A stretch of DNA of 64,000 nucleotides, from positions 156,160 to 220,159 of the forward strand of contig NZ_FZOO01000008.1 of assembly GCF_900188375.1 (NCBI RefSeq), read 5' to 3'. This document shows, one piece after another, positions 9,642 through 18,690 of this stretch. The stretch is from Geodermatophilus pulveris. Lineage in GTDB: Bacteria > Actinomycetota > Actinomycetes > Mycobacteriales > Geodermatophilaceae. The notes below the pieces were generated by a model, which was not told the origin of the DNA, made no database searches, and saw nothing but the letters and a program-made list of their open reading frames with translations. The position numbers and the translations under genes were made by a program. How positions within the stretch are numbered: the stretch's first letter is position 1; each line of letters opens with the position of its first letter.

Positions 9642-12384
9642 ACAAGGCCCCCCCTGCCCCCCACCACCCGCAGGCCCGCGGCGGGACCCTGCAGGGGGGC
9701 CGCCCGCCGAGCAGGAGGCGCCCCGGCCGCCCGCGCACTGGGAGGCCGACGTCGTCGCCGCCGACGGCGGCACGCTGCACCTGCGCCCCATCCGCCCGGA
9801 CGACGACGAGCGCCTCGTCGGGCTGATGGACCGCAGCTCGGACCAGACCCGTTACTACCGGTTCTTCGGGCCGATGAGGCGGCTGTCCGACCGGGACCTG
9901 TACCACTTCACCCACGTCGACCACGACTCCCGGGTCGCCTTCGTGCTGGTCCTCGGCGACCAGGTGGTCGGCGTCGGCCGCTACGACCGCTACCCCGGCA
10001 CCGACGAGGCCGAGGTGGCCTTCCTGGTCGAGGACGCCCACCAGGGCCGGGGGCTGGGCTCGGTGCTGCTCGAGCACCTGGCCGCCGCGGCCCGGGAGCG
10101 CGGCATCACCACCTTCGTCGCCGAGGTGCTGGCGCAGAACAACCGGATGGTGCGGGTCTTCCTGGACGCCGGGTACACCCCGAAACGCTCCTACGAGGAG
10201 GGCGTCGTCCACCTCACCTTCCCGATCGCGCCCACCGCGACCGCCCTGCAGGTGGCCTACGAGCGCGAGCAGCGCAGCGAGTCCCGGTCGATCGCGCGGC
10301 TGCTCACCCCGTCGTCGGTCGCCGTGGTGGGCGCCAGCAACGACGACGGCAAGATCGGCAACGCCGTCCTGCGGCACCTGCTGGACCTGGGCTTCGAGGG
10401 TCCGGTCTACCCGGTCAACCCCGGCACCCGGCACGTGCGGGGGGTGCCGGCCTACGCCGGCATCGAGGACGTCCCCGACGACGTCGACCTCGCCGTGCTC
10501 GCCGTGCCCGCCGACGAGGTGGCCGGCGTCGTGGCGGCGTGCCGCCGCAAGCGGGTGCACGGCCTCGTGGTGATCTCCGGCGGGTTCGGCGAGTCCGGCC
10601 CCGAGGGGCGGGTCCGCGAGCGGGAGCTGGTCGCGGCGGCGCGCGCCTCGGGCATGCGGGTGGTCGGCCCCAACTGCCTGGGCATCGTCAACACCGACCC
10701 GGCGGTGCGGCTCAACGCCAGCCTCGCGCCGCGGGTGCCCGGCCGCGGGCGGGTGGGCTTCTTCGCCCAGTCCGGGGCGCTCGGCTCCGCGCTGCTGGGC
10801 CAGGCGCGCAACCGCAACATCGGGCTGTCCAGCTTCGTGTCGGCCGGCAACCGCGCCGACGTCAGCGGCAACGACATGCTGCAGTACTGGGCCACCGACC
10901 CGGCCACCGAGGTCGTGCTGCTGCACCTGGAGAGCTTCGGCAACCCGCGCAAGTTCGCCCGGCTGGCCCGTCGGGTGGGCCGCACCAAGCCGGTGGTCGC
11001 GGTGAAGAGCGGCCGGCACGTGCGGATGACCGAGGGGCTGGCCGGCACGTCGGTGGCGGTGCCGGAGGAGTCGGTGGCCGCGCTGTTCGCCTCCGCCGGC
11101 GTCATCCGGGTCGAGACGCTGGCGCAGCTGTTCGACGTCGGCACGCTGCTGGCCCACCAGCCGCTGCCCGCCGGGGACCGGGTCGCGGTGGTCGGCAACT
11201 CCACCGCCATGGGCTGGCTGGTGACCGACGCCGTCCTCGAGCAGGGGATGCAGCCGGCCCACGAGGCGCCCACCGACATCGGCGCCGACGGCTCGGCCGA
11301 GGACTTCCGGGCCGCCCTGCAGAGCGCGGTCGACGACGAGACGGTGGACGCCGTCGTCGCGGTGTTCCTCCCGCCGGTCAGCCGCGGCGCCGCCGAGTAC
11401 GGCCGCGCGCTGCGCGAGGTGGCCGGCGGCGCGGACAAGCCGGTGGTGGCCACGTTCCTGTCCAGCGAGGGGGTGCCGGTCGAGCTCACCGTCCCGGAGG
11501 AGGACGGGACGCCGGCCCGCGGCTCGGTGCCGTCGTTCTCCACGCCGGAGCGGGCGGTCATCGCGCTGGCCCGGGTGGTGCAGTACGCGGCCTGGCGGCG
11601 CCGCCCCGTCGGCGAGGTGCCGGACCTGGAGGGCGTCGACGAGCAGGCCGCGCGGGCCGTCGTCCTGGCCGCGCTGGCCGCGGACCCCGCCGGGCGGGCA
11701 CTGACCGACGAGGAGGTGATCGCGCTGCTGGCCGCCTACGGCATCCCCCTGCTGGGCACCCGCACGGTCACCGACGCCGCGGCGGCGGTCGCCGCGGCCG
11801 AGGCGGTCGGCTACCCGGTGGTGCTCAAGTCCACCGCGCCGTGGCTGCGGCACCGCTCCGACCTCGGCGGGGTGCGGCTGGACCTCGACGACGCCGACGC
11901 GGTGCGCGCGGCGTTCGCCGCGATCCCCTCGGGCGATCCGGTGATCGTGCAGGAGATGGCCGCGCCGGGGGTGGCCACGGTCGTGGAGATCGTCGACGAC
12001 CCGTCCTTCGGCGCGCTGGTCAGCTTCGGGCTGGGCGGCGTGGCCACCGACCTGCTCGGCGACCGCGCCTACCGCACCCTGCCGCTGACCGACCGGGACG
12101 CCGCCGAGCTGGTGCGCGCCCCGCGGGCCTGGCCGCTGCTGGACGGCTACCGCGGCTCCGAGCCGGTCGACGTCGCCGCGCTGGAGGACCTGCTGCTGCG
12201 GGTCGCCCGGATGGCCGACGACCTGCCCGAGGTGCTGCAGCTGAGCATGGAGCCGGTCCTCGTCGGCCCGCCGGACCCGTGGCACGGCGGGCGGTCGCTG
12301 GTCGTGGCCGGCGCCGCGGCCCGGGTCGGCCCGCCGACCGCCCGCGTCGAGCCCGGCCCGCGCCGCATGCGCAACCCGATGTGA
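9634..12384 (+). CDS. Pat-like protein acetyltransferase: GNAT domain fused to ADP-forming acyl-CoA synthetase-like domains
   Basis: A 916-residue fusion. Residues 40-190 are a GNAT acetyltransferase with the acetyl-CoA loop QGRGLG (about 138-143). From residue 228 come a CoA-binding Rossmann domain ([16 protein letters not shown]), two flavodoxin-like ligase domains ([13 protein letters not shown]), and a C-terminal ATP-grasp domain ([22 protein letters not shown]). In ADP-forming synthetases a phospho-histidine lies in an SHT-like motif after KSGR; here the stretch reads [16 protein letters not shown] and the SHT histidine seems missing, as in Salmonella Pat. Residues 5-23 are encoded by a copy of repeat family A. 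Likely role: acetylating acetyl-CoA synthetase and other proteins, opposed by AcuC. Confidence 0.85.
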   Translation: MTEQGPPCPPPPAGPRRDPAGGPPAEQEAPRPPAHWEADVVAADGGTLHLRPIRPDDDERLVGLMDRSSDQTRYYRFFGPMRRLSDRDLYHFTHVDHDSRVAFVLVLGDQVVGVGRYDRYPGTDEAEVAFLVEDAHQGRGLGSVLLEHLAAAARERGITTFVAEVLAQNNRMVRVFLDAGYTPKRSYEEGVVHLTFPIAPTATALQVAYEREQRSESRSIARLLTPSSVAVVGASNDDGKIGNAVLRHLLDLGFEGPVYPVNPGTRHVRGVPAYAGIEDVPDDVDLAVLAVPADEVAGVVAACRRKRVHGLVVISGGFGESGPEGRVRERELVAAARASGMRVVGPNCLGIVNTDPAVRLNASLAPRVPGRGRVGFFAQSGALGSALLGQARNRNIGLSSFVSAGNRADVSGNDMLQYWATDPATEVVLLHLESFGNPRKFARLARRVGRTKPVVAVKSGRHVRMTEGLAGTSVAVPEESVAALFASAGVIRVETLAQLFDVGTLLAHQPLPAGDRVAVVGNSTAMGWLVTDAVLEQGMQPAHEAPTDIGADGSAEDFRAALQSAVDDETVDAVVAVFLPPVSRGAAEYGRALREVAGGADKPVVATFLSSEGVPVELTVPEEDGTPARGSVPSFSTPERAVIALARVVQYAAWRRRPVGEVPDLEGVDEQAARAVVLAALAADPAGRALTDEEVIALLAAYGIPLLGTRTVTDAAAAVAAAEAVGYPVVLKSTAPWLRHRSDLGGVRLDLDDADAVRAAFAAIPSGDPVIVQEMAAPGVATVVEIVDDPSFGALVSFGLGGVATDLLGDRAYRTLPLTDRDAAELVRAPRAWPLLDGYRGSEPVDVAALEDLLLRVARMADDLPEVLQLSMEPVLVGPPDPWHGGRSLVVAGAAARVGPPTARVEPGPRRMRNPM
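9646..9701 (+). repeat. Family A hairpin repeat, copy 1 (inside a coding sequence)
   Basis: The outer arms are GGCCCCCCCTGC (9646-9657) and GCAGGGGGGCC (9691-9701), with the family core between them ending in GGCGGGACCC. It lies just downstream of the acetyltransferase start and is translated as Gly/Pro/Arg-rich residues 5-23. It is the most divergent copy in the core but shares the arms-plus-core layout with the copies at 27.3, 28.3, 18.6 and 63.8 kb. Confidence 0.65.
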
Positions 12385-12398
12385 TGCGGAGACGGCGA

Positions 12399-12426
12399 GA
12401 GCCGGTCACCGACCGGTGACCGGCTC
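12399..12426. terminator. Bidirectional hairpin terminator between the acetyltransferase and sigB
   Basis: A perfect 12 bp stem, GAGCCGGTCACC and GGTGACCGGCTC, with a GACC loop. It starts 15 bp after the acetyltransferase stop and lies in the gap of two convergent genes, so it can serve both. No U-tract follows, as is usual in high-GC actinobacteria. Confidence 0.75.
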
Positions 12427-12531
12427 CCGACACGTGCCCAGCGGTGGTGCAGGCGACCGGAGCCGCTGCGCGGGCCACGGCACCACGACGCGGGGCCCCA
12501 CCGGCCCCCGGCGGAGGGCGGCGGGAGGACC

Positions 12532-13515
12532 TCAGGCGAGGTAGTCCCGGAGGGCCTCGGCGCGCTCGGGGGAGCGCAGCTTGGCCATCGTCTCGCGCTC
12601 GATCTGGCGGACCCGCTCGCGGGAGAGGCCGAACTGCTTGCCGATCTGCTCCAGCGTGCGCGGCTGGCCGCCGTCCAGGCCGAAGCGCAGCACGACCACG
12701 TCGCGCTCCCGGTCCTCCAGCGTGGAGAGCACGGTGCGCACGTCGCCCTTCATCATCTGGAAGGCCACGGCGTCCTCGGCGACCGCCGCGTCGGCGTCCT
12801 CGATGAAGTCGCCCAGCCGGGACTCCTCGTCGGCACCGACGGTCTGGTCCAGGCTCACCAGGTCGCGGGAGTACTCCAGCAGCTCGGTGATCCGCTCCGG
12901 GGTCATGTCGAGCTCCAGGCCGAGCTCCTCGGCGGTGGGCTCGCGCTCCAGCTCCTGGTGGATCCGGCGCCGGGTGCGCACCACCTTGTTGACCTGCTCG
13001 GCGAGGTGCACGGGCAGCCGGATGGTGCGGCCCGAGTCGGCCATCGCGCGGGTGATGGCCTGGCGGATCCACCACGTGGCGTAGGTCGAGAACTTGAAGC
13101 CCTTGGTGTAGTCGAACTTCTCGACCGCCCGGATCAGGCCGACGTTGCCCTCCTGGATCAGGTCCAGGAACGTCATGCCGTGACCGGTGTAGCGCTTGGC
13201 CACCGAGACGACCAGGCGCAGGTTGGCCTCCAGCAGGTGCCGCTTGGCGGCCTTGCCGTCGGCGGCCAGTGCCTTGTAGTCCCGCTGCAGGGCAGGGGTG
13301 AGCTGCCGCTCGGTGAGCAGCCGCTCGGCGTACAGGCCGGCCTCGATGCGCTTGGAGAGCTCGACTTCCTGCTCGGCGGTCAGCAGCGCGGTCTTGCCGA
13401 TGGTGTTGAGGTACACCCGGACGAGGTCGGTGGACACCAGGCCGCTGGTGTCCGGCTCGCGGCGCGGGGCGCGCACCTCGAGAGCGTCGGTGGTGGAAGA
13501 CTGCAGCAGCGTCAC
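12532..13515 (-). CDS. sigB: RNA polymerase sigma factor, group 2 (SigB type)
   Basis: A 327-residue sigma-70 protein with regions 1.2 to 4.2 but without the long N-terminal extension of the principal factor. Region 2 has [19 protein letters not shown] and the core -10 recognition helix [14 protein letters not shown]; region 4 has [12 protein letters not shown]. It is closely similar to the principal factor at 21.7 kb and, as in mycobacteria, the two lie in the same neighbourhood together with ideR. SigB-type factors run stress and stationary-phase genes. The GTG start at 13515 gives the expected short leader. An ECF-type promoter candidate lies 154 bp upstream. Confidence 0.92.
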   Translation of the reverse strand: MTLLQSSTTDALEVRAPRREPDTSGLVSTDLVRVYLNTIGKTALLTAEQEVELSKRIEAGLYAERLLTERQLTPALQRDYKALAADGKAAKRHLLEANLRLVVSVAKRYTGHGMTFLDLIQEGNVGLIRAVEKFDYTKGFKFSTYATWWIRQAITRAMADSGRTIRLPVHLAEQVNKVVRTRRRIHQELEREPTAEELGLELDMTPERITELLEYSRDLVSLDQTVGADEESRLGDFIEDADAAVAEDAVAFQMMKGDVRTVLSTLEDRERDVVVLRFGLDGGQPRTLEQIGKQFGLSRERVRQIERETMAKLRSPERAEALRDYLA

Positions 13516-13668
13516 GATCTGTCTTCGTCCTTGCCTTCGGATCGGATGCACACCGCGCGCCGTCGTCGGCGACGCTGTGCCCCGGGGCGTCGGGGGTCTG
13601 GTCGCTCGGCCGGCTCGGGGTCGGCCGGTGAGCCCCCGCTCTGTCTGTCCTTGTGGTACGCCCGGTCC

Positions 13669-13695
13669 AACGGCGCTGACGGGGTCGGGTGTTCC
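13669..13695 (-). promoter_or_regulatory. Candidate ECF-sigma promoter of sigB
   Basis: On the minus strand GGAACA (13695-13690) is followed after 17 bases by CGTT (13672-13669). This fits the mycobacterial SigE/SigH-type pattern GGAAYA-N16-17-CGTT as I recall it, and M. tuberculosis sigB is known to be driven by such factors. The rest of the 253 bp gap between sigB and dtd holds no gene. No transcript data are available. Confidence 0.45.
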
Positions 13696-13768
13696 ACGGG
13701 GGCCCGTTTCACAGCAGATGCACAGGACGTGTGCCTCGTCACGTCGCTGTACCCACACCAACGACGGC

Positions 13769-14200
13769 TCAGACCTCCAGCAGCACGGTCATCGGGCCCT
13801 CGTTCACCGACGACACCAGCATCCGGGCCCCGAACACGCCCGTGGCCACCTCGCTGCCGCGGCGGCGCAGCTCGGCGACCACCTCGTCGACCAGCGGCTC
13901 GGCGACCTCGCCGGGCGCGGCGTCGGCCCAGGAGGGACGGCGGCCCTTCCGCGTGTCGGCGTAGAGGGTGAACTGGCTGACGACCAGCACCGGCAGGCCC
14001 AGGTCGCCCACGGAGCGGGCGCCGTCCCCGGTGGGGAACACCCGCAGCTCGTGCACCTTGCGGGCCAGCGCCCGGGCCCGGTCGGCGTCGTCCTCCCGGC
14101 CCACGCCGACCAGCGCGAGCAGCCCGGGCCCGATCTCCCCGACGACCGCGCCGCCCACCGTCACGGCCGCCGTGGCGACCCTGCTCACCACCGCGCGCAC
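13769..14200 (-). CDS. dtd: D-aminoacyl-tRNA deacylase (Dtd)
   Basis: A 143-residue enzyme that hydrolyses D-Tyr-tRNA and related mischarged tRNAs in the cytosol. The two family signatures are present: [16 protein letters not shown] in the middle and [10 protein letters not shown] at the C-terminus, which contribute the nucleophilic Thr and the Gly-Pro cross-subunit motif. Length is standard for the family. The GTG start at 14200 is preceded by GGAGGA. It is divergent from the HhH-GPD gene, only 61 bp away. Confidence 0.92.
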   Translation of the reverse strand: MRAVVSRVATAAVTVGGAVVGEIGPGLLALVGVGREDDADRARALARKVHELRVFPTGDGARSVGDLGLPVLVVSQFTLYADTRKGRRPSWADAAPGEVAEPLVDEVVAELRRRGSEVATGVFGARMLVSSVNEGPMTVLLEV

Positions 14201-14261
14201 CGGGACATCCTCCGGTCGCGAGCGGCCCGGCCGCGCGCGGGTCGTGCGGCACACTCCCGGT

Positions 14262-14846
14262 GTGCCCCCGCTGTGCGTCACCCAGGACGCCGCCGCCGAC
14301 GAGCTGCTCGGCCGCGACCCGCTGGCCCTGCTGCTCGGCATGCTCCTCGACCAGCAGTTCCCGATGGAGCGCGCCTTCGCCGGGCCCCGGCTGCTGGCCG
14401 ACCGGATGGGCGTGGACACCCTGTCGGCGGCCGACCTCGCCGCCGCCGACCCCGAGCAGGTGGTGACCTGGTTCCGGGGCCCGCCGGCGGTGCACCGCTA
14501 CCCGGGGTCGATGGCCGCCCGCACGCAGGCGGTGTGCCGGCTGGTGGTGGACCGCTACGGCGGCCGGGCCGAGGGCCTGTGGGCCGGCGTGCCGGACGGC
14601 GCGACGCTGCGGGAGCGGATCGGCGAGCTGCCCGGCTTCGGCGCGCAGAAGGCGAGGATCCTGGTCGCGCTGCTCGGCAAGCAGTACGGCGTCACCCCGC
14701 CCGGCTGGCGGGAGGCCGCCGGCGACTACGGCCGGCAGGGTGCCCGGCGGTCGGTCGCCGACGTCACCGGGCCGGAGTCGCTGGCCGAGGTGCGCGCCGG
14801 GAAGCAGGAGGCCAAGCGCGCGGCGAGGGCCGCCGCGGCCTCCTGA
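14262..14846 (+). CDS. HhH-GPD family base-excision DNA repair protein
   Basis: A 194-residue helix-hairpin-helix protein. [16 protein letters not shown] at residues 25-40 is the family N-terminal helix, and the hairpin [16 protein letters not shown] carries the DNA-backbone contact GFG. The usual catalytic Lys/Asp of MutY/Nth enzymes is not obvious, and there is no Fe-S cysteine cluster, so it belongs to the small actinobacterial HhH-GPD group of uncertain glycosylase specificity. The C-terminus is Ala/Lys/Arg-rich. The GTG at 14262 is chosen because the conserved block starts at once. The following 158 bp before DUF3099 hold no gene. Confidence 0.8.
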   Translation: MPPLCVTQDAAADELLGRDPLALLLGMLLDQQFPMERAFAGPRLLADRMGVDTLSAADLAAADPEQVVTWFRGPPAVHRYPGSMAARTQAVCRLVVDRYGGRAEGLWAGVPDGATLRERIGELPGFGAQKARILVALLGKQYGVTPPGWREAAGDYGRQGARRSVADVTGPESLAEVRAGKQEAKRAARAAAAS

Positions 14847-15004
14847 GGGGCAAGCCGGGGGTGTCTGCACGGCCCCGGATCCGGTGGCACCATGGGCCGC
14901 GGACCCCGGGCTGACGGGGACCCGGGCGCCGTCGGGACGCCGGGCGCCGCAGCCCGCGGAGGGATCCGCCGGTCCCACGGGGGGCGGCGGAGGGGAGGAA
15001 ACCC

Positions 15005-15346
15005 GTGGCCTCGAGCCAGCAGCCCGCGCGCGCCCACCGGTCGGAGCCGGTGCTCATCACCGAGGCTGCACCCAGCCTGGCCGAGCAGCACAACGCCCGG
15101 AAGCGGCGGTACGTCATCACGATGGCCGTCCGCTGCGTGAGCCTCATCCTGGCGGCGGTCTTCTACCAGACCCTGTGGCTGGCGATCATCTTCGCGGTGC
15201 TCGGCACGGTCCTGCCCTGGATCGCGGTGATGATGGCCAACGACCGGCCGCCGAAGAAGAAGCTCGACGCCCACCGCTACACCGCGCCGCGGCCGGACCG
15301 CATCCTGGAGAACCCGACCCGCCCGGGCCGCGTCATCGAGCACTAG
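15005..15346 (+). CDS. DUF3099 small membrane protein
   Basis: A 113-residue protein with two adjacent membrane segments (about residues 43-60 and 62-78: AVRCVSLILAAVFYQT, LAIIFAVLGTVLPWIAVMM), then a basic tail with a PPKKK element. The N-terminal block (LITEAAPSLAEQHNARKRRY) is typical for DUF3099, an actinobacterial family of unknown role. The GTG start follows AGGGGAGGAAACCC, a good ribosome-binding site. In M. tuberculosis a similar small membrane protein lies beside sigB, as I recall. Confidence 0.82.
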   Translation: MASSQQPARAHRSEPVLITEAAPSLAEQHNARKRRYVITMAVRCVSLILAAVFYQTLWLAIIFAVLGTVLPWIAVMMANDRPPKKKLDAHRYTAPRPDRILENPTRPGRVIEH

Positions 15347-15361
15347 CGGAGACCCCCGTCC

Positions 15362-16237
15362 TCAGCGGGCGCCGGGGCGGGCGACCACGGTCGCGGCCTG
15401 CGCGAGTCCGGCGTCCAGCGCGGCGGACGGGTCGCCGTCCGGTGCCGCCAGCCAGGCCGCCAGCAGCCCGGCGGCGAACGCGTCACCGGCACCGGTGGTG
15501 TCCACGACCGCCGCCGGGTGCGCCGGGCGGTGCACCAGCCGCGCGGCGTCGGCCCACAGCGCCCCGTCGGCGCCCAGCGTCACGACGGCGACCGGGTGGC
15601 GGGCGGCGAGCGCCCGCGCGGCCGCCGCCGGGTCCGCGCAGCCGGTGAGCAGCCGCGCCTCGTCCGCGTTGGGCAGCACCAGCGTGGCGCCCGCGGTGTC
15701 GGCCAGCCACCGCTCGACCCCGTGCGCGGCCAGCGGCCCGGTGGACGCCGGGTCCACCGAGACGGTGCAGCCGGCGCTCCGGGCGGCGGCCAGGGCGGCG
15801 AGCGCGGCGGCCCGCGGGCCGGGCGCGAAGAGCGTGTAGCCGGACAGGTGCAGGTGCCCGCCGCCGGCCGGCACCGGGACGTCGGCGGCGGTGAGCGCCA
15901 GGTTGGCGCCGCGGTCGGCCAGCATGCTGCGCTGCCCGCCGGGCTCCACCAGGCTGACCACCGTCCCGGTGGCCGCGCCCGGCACGGTCCGCACCGCCGG
16001 CAGCACCCCGGCCGCGGCCAGCTCGGCGACCCGGGCGGTGCCCGCCGCGTCGTCCCCGACGCAGCCGGCGAGGGTGACCGGCACGCCCAGGGTGGCCAGG
16101 TGGACGGCGACGTTCGCGCCGGCCCCGCCGCCGTGGCTGCGGATGACCGCCGGGCGGTCGGAGCCCGGGGCCGGCGCGCCGCCGAGCAGCACGACGACGT
16201 CGGTGGCCAGGTCGCCGACGACCACGACCCCCGGCAC
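15362..16237 (-). CDS. psuK: PfkB-family sugar kinase, probable pseudouridine kinase
   Basis: A 291-residue ribokinase-fold enzyme. The N-terminal GGGAGANVAVHLATLG is PfkB signature 1, and DTTGAGDAFAAG near the C-terminus is signature 2 with the catalytic Asp and anion hole. It starts 2 bp after the stop of the psuG-like gene, so the two are co-translated. PsuK phosphorylates pseudouridine to pseudouridine 5'-phosphate, which PsuG then splits. Specificity is inferred from this pairing; sequence alone would also allow ribokinase or another nucleoside kinase. Confidence 0.82.
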   Translation of the reverse strand: MPGVVVVGDLATDVVVLLGGAPAPGSDRPAVIRSHGGGAGANVAVHLATLGVPVTLAGCVGDDAAGTARVAELAAAGVLPAVRTVPGAATGTVVSLVEPGGQRSMLADRGANLALTAADVPVPAGGGHLHLSGYTLFAPGPRAAALAALAAARSAGCTVSVDPASTGPLAAHGVERWLADTAGATLVLPNADEARLLTGCADPAAAARALAARHPVAVVTLGADGALWADAARLVHRPAHPAAVVDTTGAGDAFAAGLLAAWLAAPDGDPSAALDAGLAQAATVVARPGAR

Positions 16238-16239
16238 GG

Positions 16240-17181
16240 TCAGCCGCCCCGGGCGGCCAGGGCGGCGGCGATCCGGCCGGCCAGCTCGGCGTTGCGCAGC
16301 ACCAGCCGGACGTTGACCGCCAGCGTCGCGCCCTCGCTGACCCGGTGCAGGTGGTCGAGCACGAACGGCGTCACCGCCTTGCCCCGCACCCCGGCCCGGT
16401 CGGCCGCGGTCAGCGCGTCGGCGATCACCCGGTCGTGCAGCGCGGGGTCGAGCTGCCCGTCGTCGGGCAGCGGGTTGGCCACCACCACGGCGCCGGGGGC
16501 CAGGCCGCGGCGGGCGGCGAGCACGGCGGCGGCCTCCTCCGGCGAGGAGACCGCCCAGTCCACCGTGGCGCCGGAGTCGGCGACGTAGAAGCCGGGGAAG
16601 GTCGTCGTCCGGTAGCCGACCACGGTGACCGACAGGGACTCCAGCCGCTCCAGCGTCGCCGGGACGTCGAGGATGGACTTGACCCCGGCGCAGACCACCA
16701 GCAGCGGGGTACGCGACAGCGTGGTGAGGTCCGCGGACTCGTCGAAGGTGTCGGCCGCCTCGCGGTGCACGCCGCCGAGGCCGCCGGTGGCGAACACGCC
16801 GATGCCCGCGGCGGCGGCCAGCAGCGCGGTGCTCGACACCGTGGTCGCCCCGCTGCGGCCCAGCGCCAGGGCGACCGGCAGGTCGCGGACGGCGAGCTTG
16901 GCGAGCCCGGGGTCGGCGCACACCCGGTCCAGCCGGTCGGCGGTGAGCCCGACGTGCGGCACCCCGTCGAGGACGGCGACCGTCGCCGGCACCGCCCCGC
17001 CGGCTCGCACCGCGGCCTCCACCCGGTCGGCCGCGGCCCGGTTGTCCGGCCGGGGCAGCCCGTGGGCCAGCAGCGTGCTCTCCAGCGCCACGACCGGACG
17101 GCCACCGGCCAGCGCGTCGGCGACCTCGGGGGCGAGCACGGTCGCGGGGACGGCGGGCGGACCGGGGGAGGGCAGCGGCAC
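16240..17181 (-). CDS. psuG: Pseudouridine-5'-phosphate glycosidase
   Basis: A 313-residue enzyme cleaving pseudouridine 5'-phosphate to uracil and ribose 5-phosphate. Family marks in order: VVALESTLLAHGLPRPDN near residues 27-44, GVPHVGLT, the stretch SGATTVSSTALLAA, FATGGLGGVHR, VVCAGVKSILD and the TTTFPGFY loop. Several of these carry the phosphate and metal ligands. The GTG start at 17181 gives the family length. With the downstream PfkB kinase it forms a two-gene pseudouridine salvage operon. Confidence 0.9.
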   Translation of the reverse strand: MPLPSPGPPAVPATVLAPEVADALAGGRPVVALESTLLAHGLPRPDNRAAADRVEAAVRAGGAVPATVAVLDGVPHVGLTADRLDRVCADPGLAKLAVRDLPVALALGRSGATTVSSTALLAAAAGIGVFATGGLGGVHREAADTFDESADLTTLSRTPLLVVCAGVKSILDVPATLERLESLSVTVVGYRTTTFPGFYVADSGATVDWAVSSPEEAAAVLAARRGLAPGAVVVANPLPDDGQLDPALHDRVIADALTAADRAGVRGKAVTPFVLDHLHRVSEGATLAVNVRLVLRNAELAGRIAAALAARGG

Positions 17182-17233
17182 CCTGCCATCATGGACGGCG
17201 GAGCGACCGTCCTCGACGACCAGGGAGCACCGC

Positions 17234-17461
17234 GTGAGCAGCACCGACCTCCTCGAGGAGCCCGACGTCCGCGAGGGCGACACCGGCAACGCCAACGAGG
17301 TCTTCCACTACGTGCGGAAGAACAAGATCGCCGAGAGCGCGGTCATGGGCACGATGGTCGAGGCCCTGTGCGGGGAGGTCTTCCCGGTCACCAAGAGCCC
17401 GAAGCCGGGCAGCCCGGTGTGCCCGGCGTGCAAGGAGATCTACGAGCAGCTCAAGAAGTAG
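17234..17461 (+). CDS. DUF3039 small zinc-ribbon-like protein
   Basis: A 75-residue protein. The C-terminal half has ALCGEVFPV, then SPVCPACKEIYEQLK: three cysteines with a CxxC pair, suggesting a metal site. The middle FHYVRKNKIAESAVMGTMVEA is the DUF3039 signature. The function is unknown; the family is conserved across Actinobacteria. The GTG start follows GGGAG at a good distance. It is divergent from psuG and convergent with the YihY gene. Confidence 0.85.
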   Translation: MSSTDLLEEPDVREGDTGNANEVFHYVRKNKIAESAVMGTMVEALCGEVFPVTKSPKPGSPVCPACKEIYEQLKK

Positions 17462-17463
17462 GA

Positions 17464-17491
17464 GGACCCCGTCCTCCCCGGGACGGGGGCC
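17464..17491. terminator. Convergent-gene hairpin terminator
   Basis: Arms GGACCCCGTCC and GGACGGGGGCC with a 6-base loop, directly after the DUF3039 stop and 20 bp before the YihY gene end. The arms resemble the outer arms of repeat family A, so this may be a shortened relative. Confidence 0.65.
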
Positions 17492-17510
17492 GCCCGCCAC
17501 CGGCGGGACG

Positions 17511-18620
17511 TCACCCGACGACGTCGTCCTCCCGGGCGCGGTCGAGCTTGGCCGCCCGCCGCGCCTGGCTGCGCTGCTGGTGCCGCTTCGGCGGGGCCGG
17601 CCAGCGGCTCTGCACGGTGGCGTTGAGCTCGGCGCCCAGCAGCACCGACATGCCGAAGAAGAAGCAGAACAGCAGCGCCGCGATCGGGGTGGCCAGCGCC
17701 CCGTAGGGCAGCGTGGTGGTGAGGATGTCGGCCACGTAGGTCCGGGTGGCCAGCGCGGTGACGACGAAGAACGCGACCGCCAGCAGGGTGCCCGGCAGGT
17801 GCCGGTGCCACGGCAGCCGCCGCGGCAGCACCACGTGGTAGAAGCTGGTCAGCGCCAGCACGAGCCCGACGATCACCAGCGGCCAGTAGACGGCGTCGAC
17901 CAGCACGGTCGCGGTGCCGCGCCAGTCCACGGGCAGCAGCGAGACCAGCACCCCGCGGCCGAGCACGAGCAGCGGCAGCGTGAGCACCGCCAGCACCAGG
18001 CCGACGACGAACAGCCACAGCGCCATGAGCCGGGTGCGGACCGGCCCGCGGACGTCGCGCTGGTCGTAGGCGATGACCACGGTGTTCATGAACGTCGCCG
18101 TCGCCGACGAGCCGGCCCACAGGGACACCAGGAAGCCGACGCTGACCAGGTCCAGCCGCCCGGACCCGAGGATGTCCTCCAGGGTGGGTTCGACCAGCGA
18201 CTCGACGACGCCGGGCGTGAGGACCTCGCTGGAGGCCCGGACCAGCTGCTCCTCGATCTGGGCCACCGAGTCCTCGCCGATCAGCGTGCCCAGGTACCCG
18301 AGCGTGCCGAGCAGCCCGATCAGCAGCGGGGGCACCGACAGGATCTGCCAGAAGGCCGCCTCCGCCGACAGCCCGAGGATGCGGTCCTGCCAGGCCTTGG
18401 CGACCGTGCGCCCGAGCACCTGCAGCGGGACGCGCAGCGCGACCGGCCAGCGGTCCAGCCGTCCCGGTCGCGCGGCCCCGCCGTCCGGGCGGACCGCGGT
18501 CGCGCCGGAGGGCGGGGGGTCGTCGCCGTCCCCCGGGTGCCCGGTGCCGGGCGGGGGGCCGCCGGGCAGGACGGTGCGCACGGCCCCAGTGTGCACGTCA
18601 GGGCGCCGTCCGGCCCGCAT
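17511..18620 (-). CDS. YihY/BrkB family inner-membrane protein
   Basis: A 369-residue polytopic membrane protein with about six transmembrane segments (for example LPPLLIGLLGTLGYLG-like, LMALWLFVVGLVLAVLTL, WPLVIVGLVLALTSFYHVVL, GALATPIAALLFCFFFGMS). The helix AFWQILSVPPLLIGL and the motif YHVVLPRRLPW are typical for YihY/BrkB (once called ribonuclease BN, without nuclease proof). A Pro/Gly-rich cytoplasmic head and a basic tail flank the core. The true start could be GTG 18581 rather than ATG 18620. M. tuberculosis has an equivalent (Rv2707) in this location, as I recall. The role in the envelope is unknown. Confidence 0.82.
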   Translation of the reverse strand: MRAGRRPDVHTGAVRTVLPGGPPPGTGHPGDGDDPPPSGATAVRPDGGAARPGRLDRWPVALRVPLQVLGRTVAKAWQDRILGLSAEAAFWQILSVPPLLIGLLGTLGYLGTLIGEDSVAQIEEQLVRASSEVLTPGVVESLVEPTLEDILGSGRLDLVSVGFLVSLWAGSSATATFMNTVVIAYDQRDVRGPVRTRLMALWLFVVGLVLAVLTLPLLVLGRGVLVSLLPVDWRGTATVLVDAVYWPLVIVGLVLALTSFYHVVLPRRLPWHRHLPGTLLAVAFFVVTALATRTYVADILTTTLPYGALATPIAALLFCFFFGMSVLLGAELNATVQSRWPAPPKRHQQRSQARRAAKLDRAREDDVVG

Positions 18621-18632
18621 GGTCCTGCCGCC

Positions 18633-18686
18633 GGCCCCGTCCCGAGGCCCGCGCCGAGCGTGCGCGGCGTGAGGAGGACGGGGCTC
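18633..18686 (-). repeat. Family A hairpin repeat, copy 2 (reverse orientation)
   Basis: In plus-strand order the arms are GGCCCCGTCC (18633-18642) and GGACGGGGCTC (18676-18686), enclosing the core GCGCCGAGCGTGCG. It fills most of the 70 bp between the VanW gene and the YihY gene, which are in the same operon direction. The arms differ from those of the other copies but are complementary to each other. Confidence 0.75.
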
Positions 18687-18690
18687 TCCG

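Noticed and set aside
12384..13768. Integrative-element boundary near sigB
   Set aside because: No tRNA, integrase or direct repeats; the hairpin there is a simple terminator.
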